A stretch of 7,130 nt of DNA from Bacteroidales bacterium (GTDB lineage Bacteria > Bacteroidota > Bacteroidia > Bacteroidales > VadinHA17). The notes beneath the pieces were generated by a model that worked only from the letters and a program-made list of their open reading frames with translations, searched no databases and was not told the DNA's origin. Positions 6,172 through 7,130 of this stretch are shown in pieces. The stretch spans positions 1,767-8,896 of the forward strand of contig DOTV01000049.1 in NCBI GenBank assembly GCA_003520925.1, given 5' to 3'. How positions within the stretch are numbered: position 1 is the first letter of the stretch; each line of letters begins with the position of its first letter. The translations under genes were made by a program, and so were the position numbers.

Positions 6172-6411
6172 CATGACATTTTACATATACTTTTTGACAC
6201 TTCAGTACCTAAAATGGCAGGTTCACTAGATTTTATCCGGAAAATTATTGCTGTTTAAATAGATTTACCGCGTATTTCAAAAACTACCGGAATGAAATTG
6301 TTCAAAACATTTGGCTCAATTATTTTCTTAACGATATATAGGATAAAGCACAGCCAGTATATGTAGAACCGATGATGGGATACAAATATTAATTAGTAAC
6401 ATTTATTTGGT

Positions 6412-6939
6412 ATGGAAAACATAGAAAAAAAGTCAATAAATCAATCCATTCGAATTCTGCACAGGAATATAGGATTCTTTATACTGGGATTTGTTCTAAT
6501 TTATGCAATAAGCGGAATGACTCTTATTTACAGAGATTCTGATTTTTTGAAACATGAGAGAACAATAAAGGTAAACCTGCCTGTTGAAACTAAACCCACC
6601 GAGATTGGTCCGGCTCTTAAATTAAGGGATTTTAAGATCCTCAAAACCGAAGGGGATGTAATTTATTTTCAGGGGGGATCATTCAATACGGTAACCGGTG
6701 AGGCTATATATTCGGTAAAAGAACTTATTTTCCCGTTTAACAAGCTTACAGCACTTCACAAAACACCAAGCAAAAATCCATTTCACTGGTTTACTCTGTT
6801 CTTTGGTGTGCTTATGCTTTTTATGGCTATTTCGTCATTATGGATGTTCAGCACAAAATCGAAAATATTTCGGAAAGGTATCTATTTTGTACTGACAGGA
6901 TTTGTCTTTTCGATTATACTTCTCTTATTTTTAAAATAG
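6412..6939 (+). CDS. PepSY-associated TM helix protein (short form)
   Basis: This is a 175-residue inner-membrane protein. The N-terminal stretch RILHRNIGFFILGFVLIYAISGMTLIYR contains the R-x-LHR-x-x-G-F and Y-A-x-SG-x-x-L-x-YR pattern of PepSY-associated TM helices (TM1 about 18-41). Residues 42-122 form an extracytoplasmic domain with a small PepSY-like alpha/beta segment (TVTGEAIYSVKE). TM2 (about 126-147) follows ALHKTPSKNPFHWF, and TM3 covers about 154-174. H17, H116 and H125 sit at membrane ends, where larger PepSY_TM proteins are thought to ligate heme. At 175 residues it is much shorter than the PiuB-type members (roughly 350-550 residues, more helices), so it is a minimal version rather than a truncation: start and stop are clean. 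The family is linked to iron or flavin/heme redox steps in the envelope. The next gene begins 35 nt downstream, probably in the same transcript. Confidence 0.85.
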   Translation: MENIEKKSINQSIRILHRNIGFFILGFVLIYAISGMTLIYRDSDFLKHERTIKVNLPVETKPTEIGPALKLRDFKILKTEGDVIYFQGGSFNTVTGEAIYSVKELIFPFNKLTALHKTPSKNPFHWFTLFFGVLMLFMAISSLWMFSTKSKIFRKGIYFVLTGFVFSIILLLFLK

Positions 6940-6974
6940 TCGTATTTTAGGATGATCCATGAAATAAAGAATCA

Positions 6975-7130
6975 ATGTTTAAAAGTCGTCAGATTTCATT
7001 TGCATTTACAGCCGTATGTTTCTTCTTATGGGAGACCGCTGGCAGCCAGACTATAGATCCACTTTTGTTCCCAAAAGACAACTTTACTGTGGAGACAATA
7101 ATGGTGAAGACCTCAACAGGTGAAAAGAAA
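6975..7130 (+). CDS. Exported protein, N-terminal fragment (possibly tannase-like hydrolase)
   Basis: An ATG at 6975 opens a frame that runs to the last base of the window (52 codons, no stop). An in-frame TGA at 6960-6962 excludes a longer start. Residues 1-25 form a signal peptide (KSRQ, then ISFAFTAVCFFLW, likely cleavage after TAGSQ). The mature part begins TIDPLLFPKDNFTVETIMVK followed by TSTGEKK. This opening reminds me of exported subtype-B tannase-like alpha/beta hydrolases of Bacteroidota, which start with a similar F-x-V-x-T strand before a YR-x-Y motif. No catalytic residue is within the window, so this is only a guess. It follows the PepSY gene by 35 nt on the same strand. Confidence 0.72.
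   Translation, partial: MFKSRQISFAFTAVCFFLWETAGSQTIDPLLFPKDNFTVETIMVKTSTGEKK

Larger units (their letters stand above)
6057..6411. other. 355-nt intergenic region with structured left part
   Basis: I see no convincing gene here on either strand. The first 20 nt are A/T-rich with a T-run (6060-6064) and a weak 6-bp inverted repeat GGTATA (6038-6043)/TATACC (6064-6069) that might help end the upstream transcript. Inverted repeats at 6074-6171 are listed separately. From about 6190 to 6411 the sequence is A/T-rich without clear structure. It probably holds the promoter of the PepSY gene, but no element matches the Bacteroidota consensus at a suitable distance. The only short ORF (6292-6366, 24 codons) has no support. 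Confidence 0.5.

Noticed and set aside
6292..6366. 24-codon ORF beginning MKLFKTFGSIIFL
   Set aside because: It could mimic a small hydrophobic peptide, but there is no ribosome-binding signal, no homology I recognise, and A/T-rich spacers produce such ORFs easily.
6931..6950. Hairpin TAAAATA-GTCG-TATTTTA at the PepSY stop codon
   Set aside because: The stem is A/T-only and without a following T-run, so it is likely chance and too weak for termination.
1..7130. CRISPR array, phage genes, toxin-antitoxin or other defence system
   Set aside because: There are no regularly spaced repeats, no integrase or transposase, and none of the genes resembles a defence component.

Overview
The window looks like a Bacteroidota chromosome, most likely a Bacteroidales or Marinilabiliales-type environmental lineage. 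The signs are a LytS/LytT-type two-component pair, a CBM9-like/DUF5916 outer-membrane protein (a family very common in this phylum), signal peptides ending in Gly-Gln or Ser-Gln, AT-rich gene leaders without Shine-Dalgarno sequences, and moderately AT-rich composition. All genes lie on the + strand. I saw no rRNA, tRNA, CRISPR array, transposase or frameshift.

Region 1 (1-3496) is a tight three-gene block. It holds the C-terminal part of a LytS-family sensor histidine kinase (its 5' end lies outside the window), a LytTR response regulator 2 nt downstream, and a 752-residue exported CBM9-like/DUF5916 protein 14 nt further on. The spacing suggests co-transcription. A direct link between the signalling pair and the outer-membrane protein is inference.

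Region 2 (3497-4561) has a 98-nt leader and two overlapping genes. The first encodes a four-helix DUF4405-type membrane protein with two H-x13-H pairs, a pattern expected of a di-heme b-type cytochrome. The second encodes an unrecognised 175-residue protein: two membrane helices flanking an Arg/Gly-rich, lysine-free extracytoplasmic linker. This cytochrome/linker pair is the least explained part of the window.

Region 3 (4562-6056) is a 244-nt spacer with a compact double-hairpin, REP-like element, followed by an exported single-domain PQQ-like beta-propeller protein with no visible catalytic residues.

Region 4 (6057-7130) is a 355-nt spacer with a second, different set of inverted repeats. 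A short PepSY-associated membrane protein follows, then the first 52 codons of another exported protein, possibly a tannase-like hydrolase, cut by the window end.

Taken together, the window has a signalling pair plus mostly cell-envelope proteins. Two of these (DUF4405 and PepSY) belong to families linked to membrane electron transfer, suggesting extracytosolic redox chemistry. No FMN-binding domain, ApbE or c-type cytochrome is visible here, so any such pathway remains a hypothesis.
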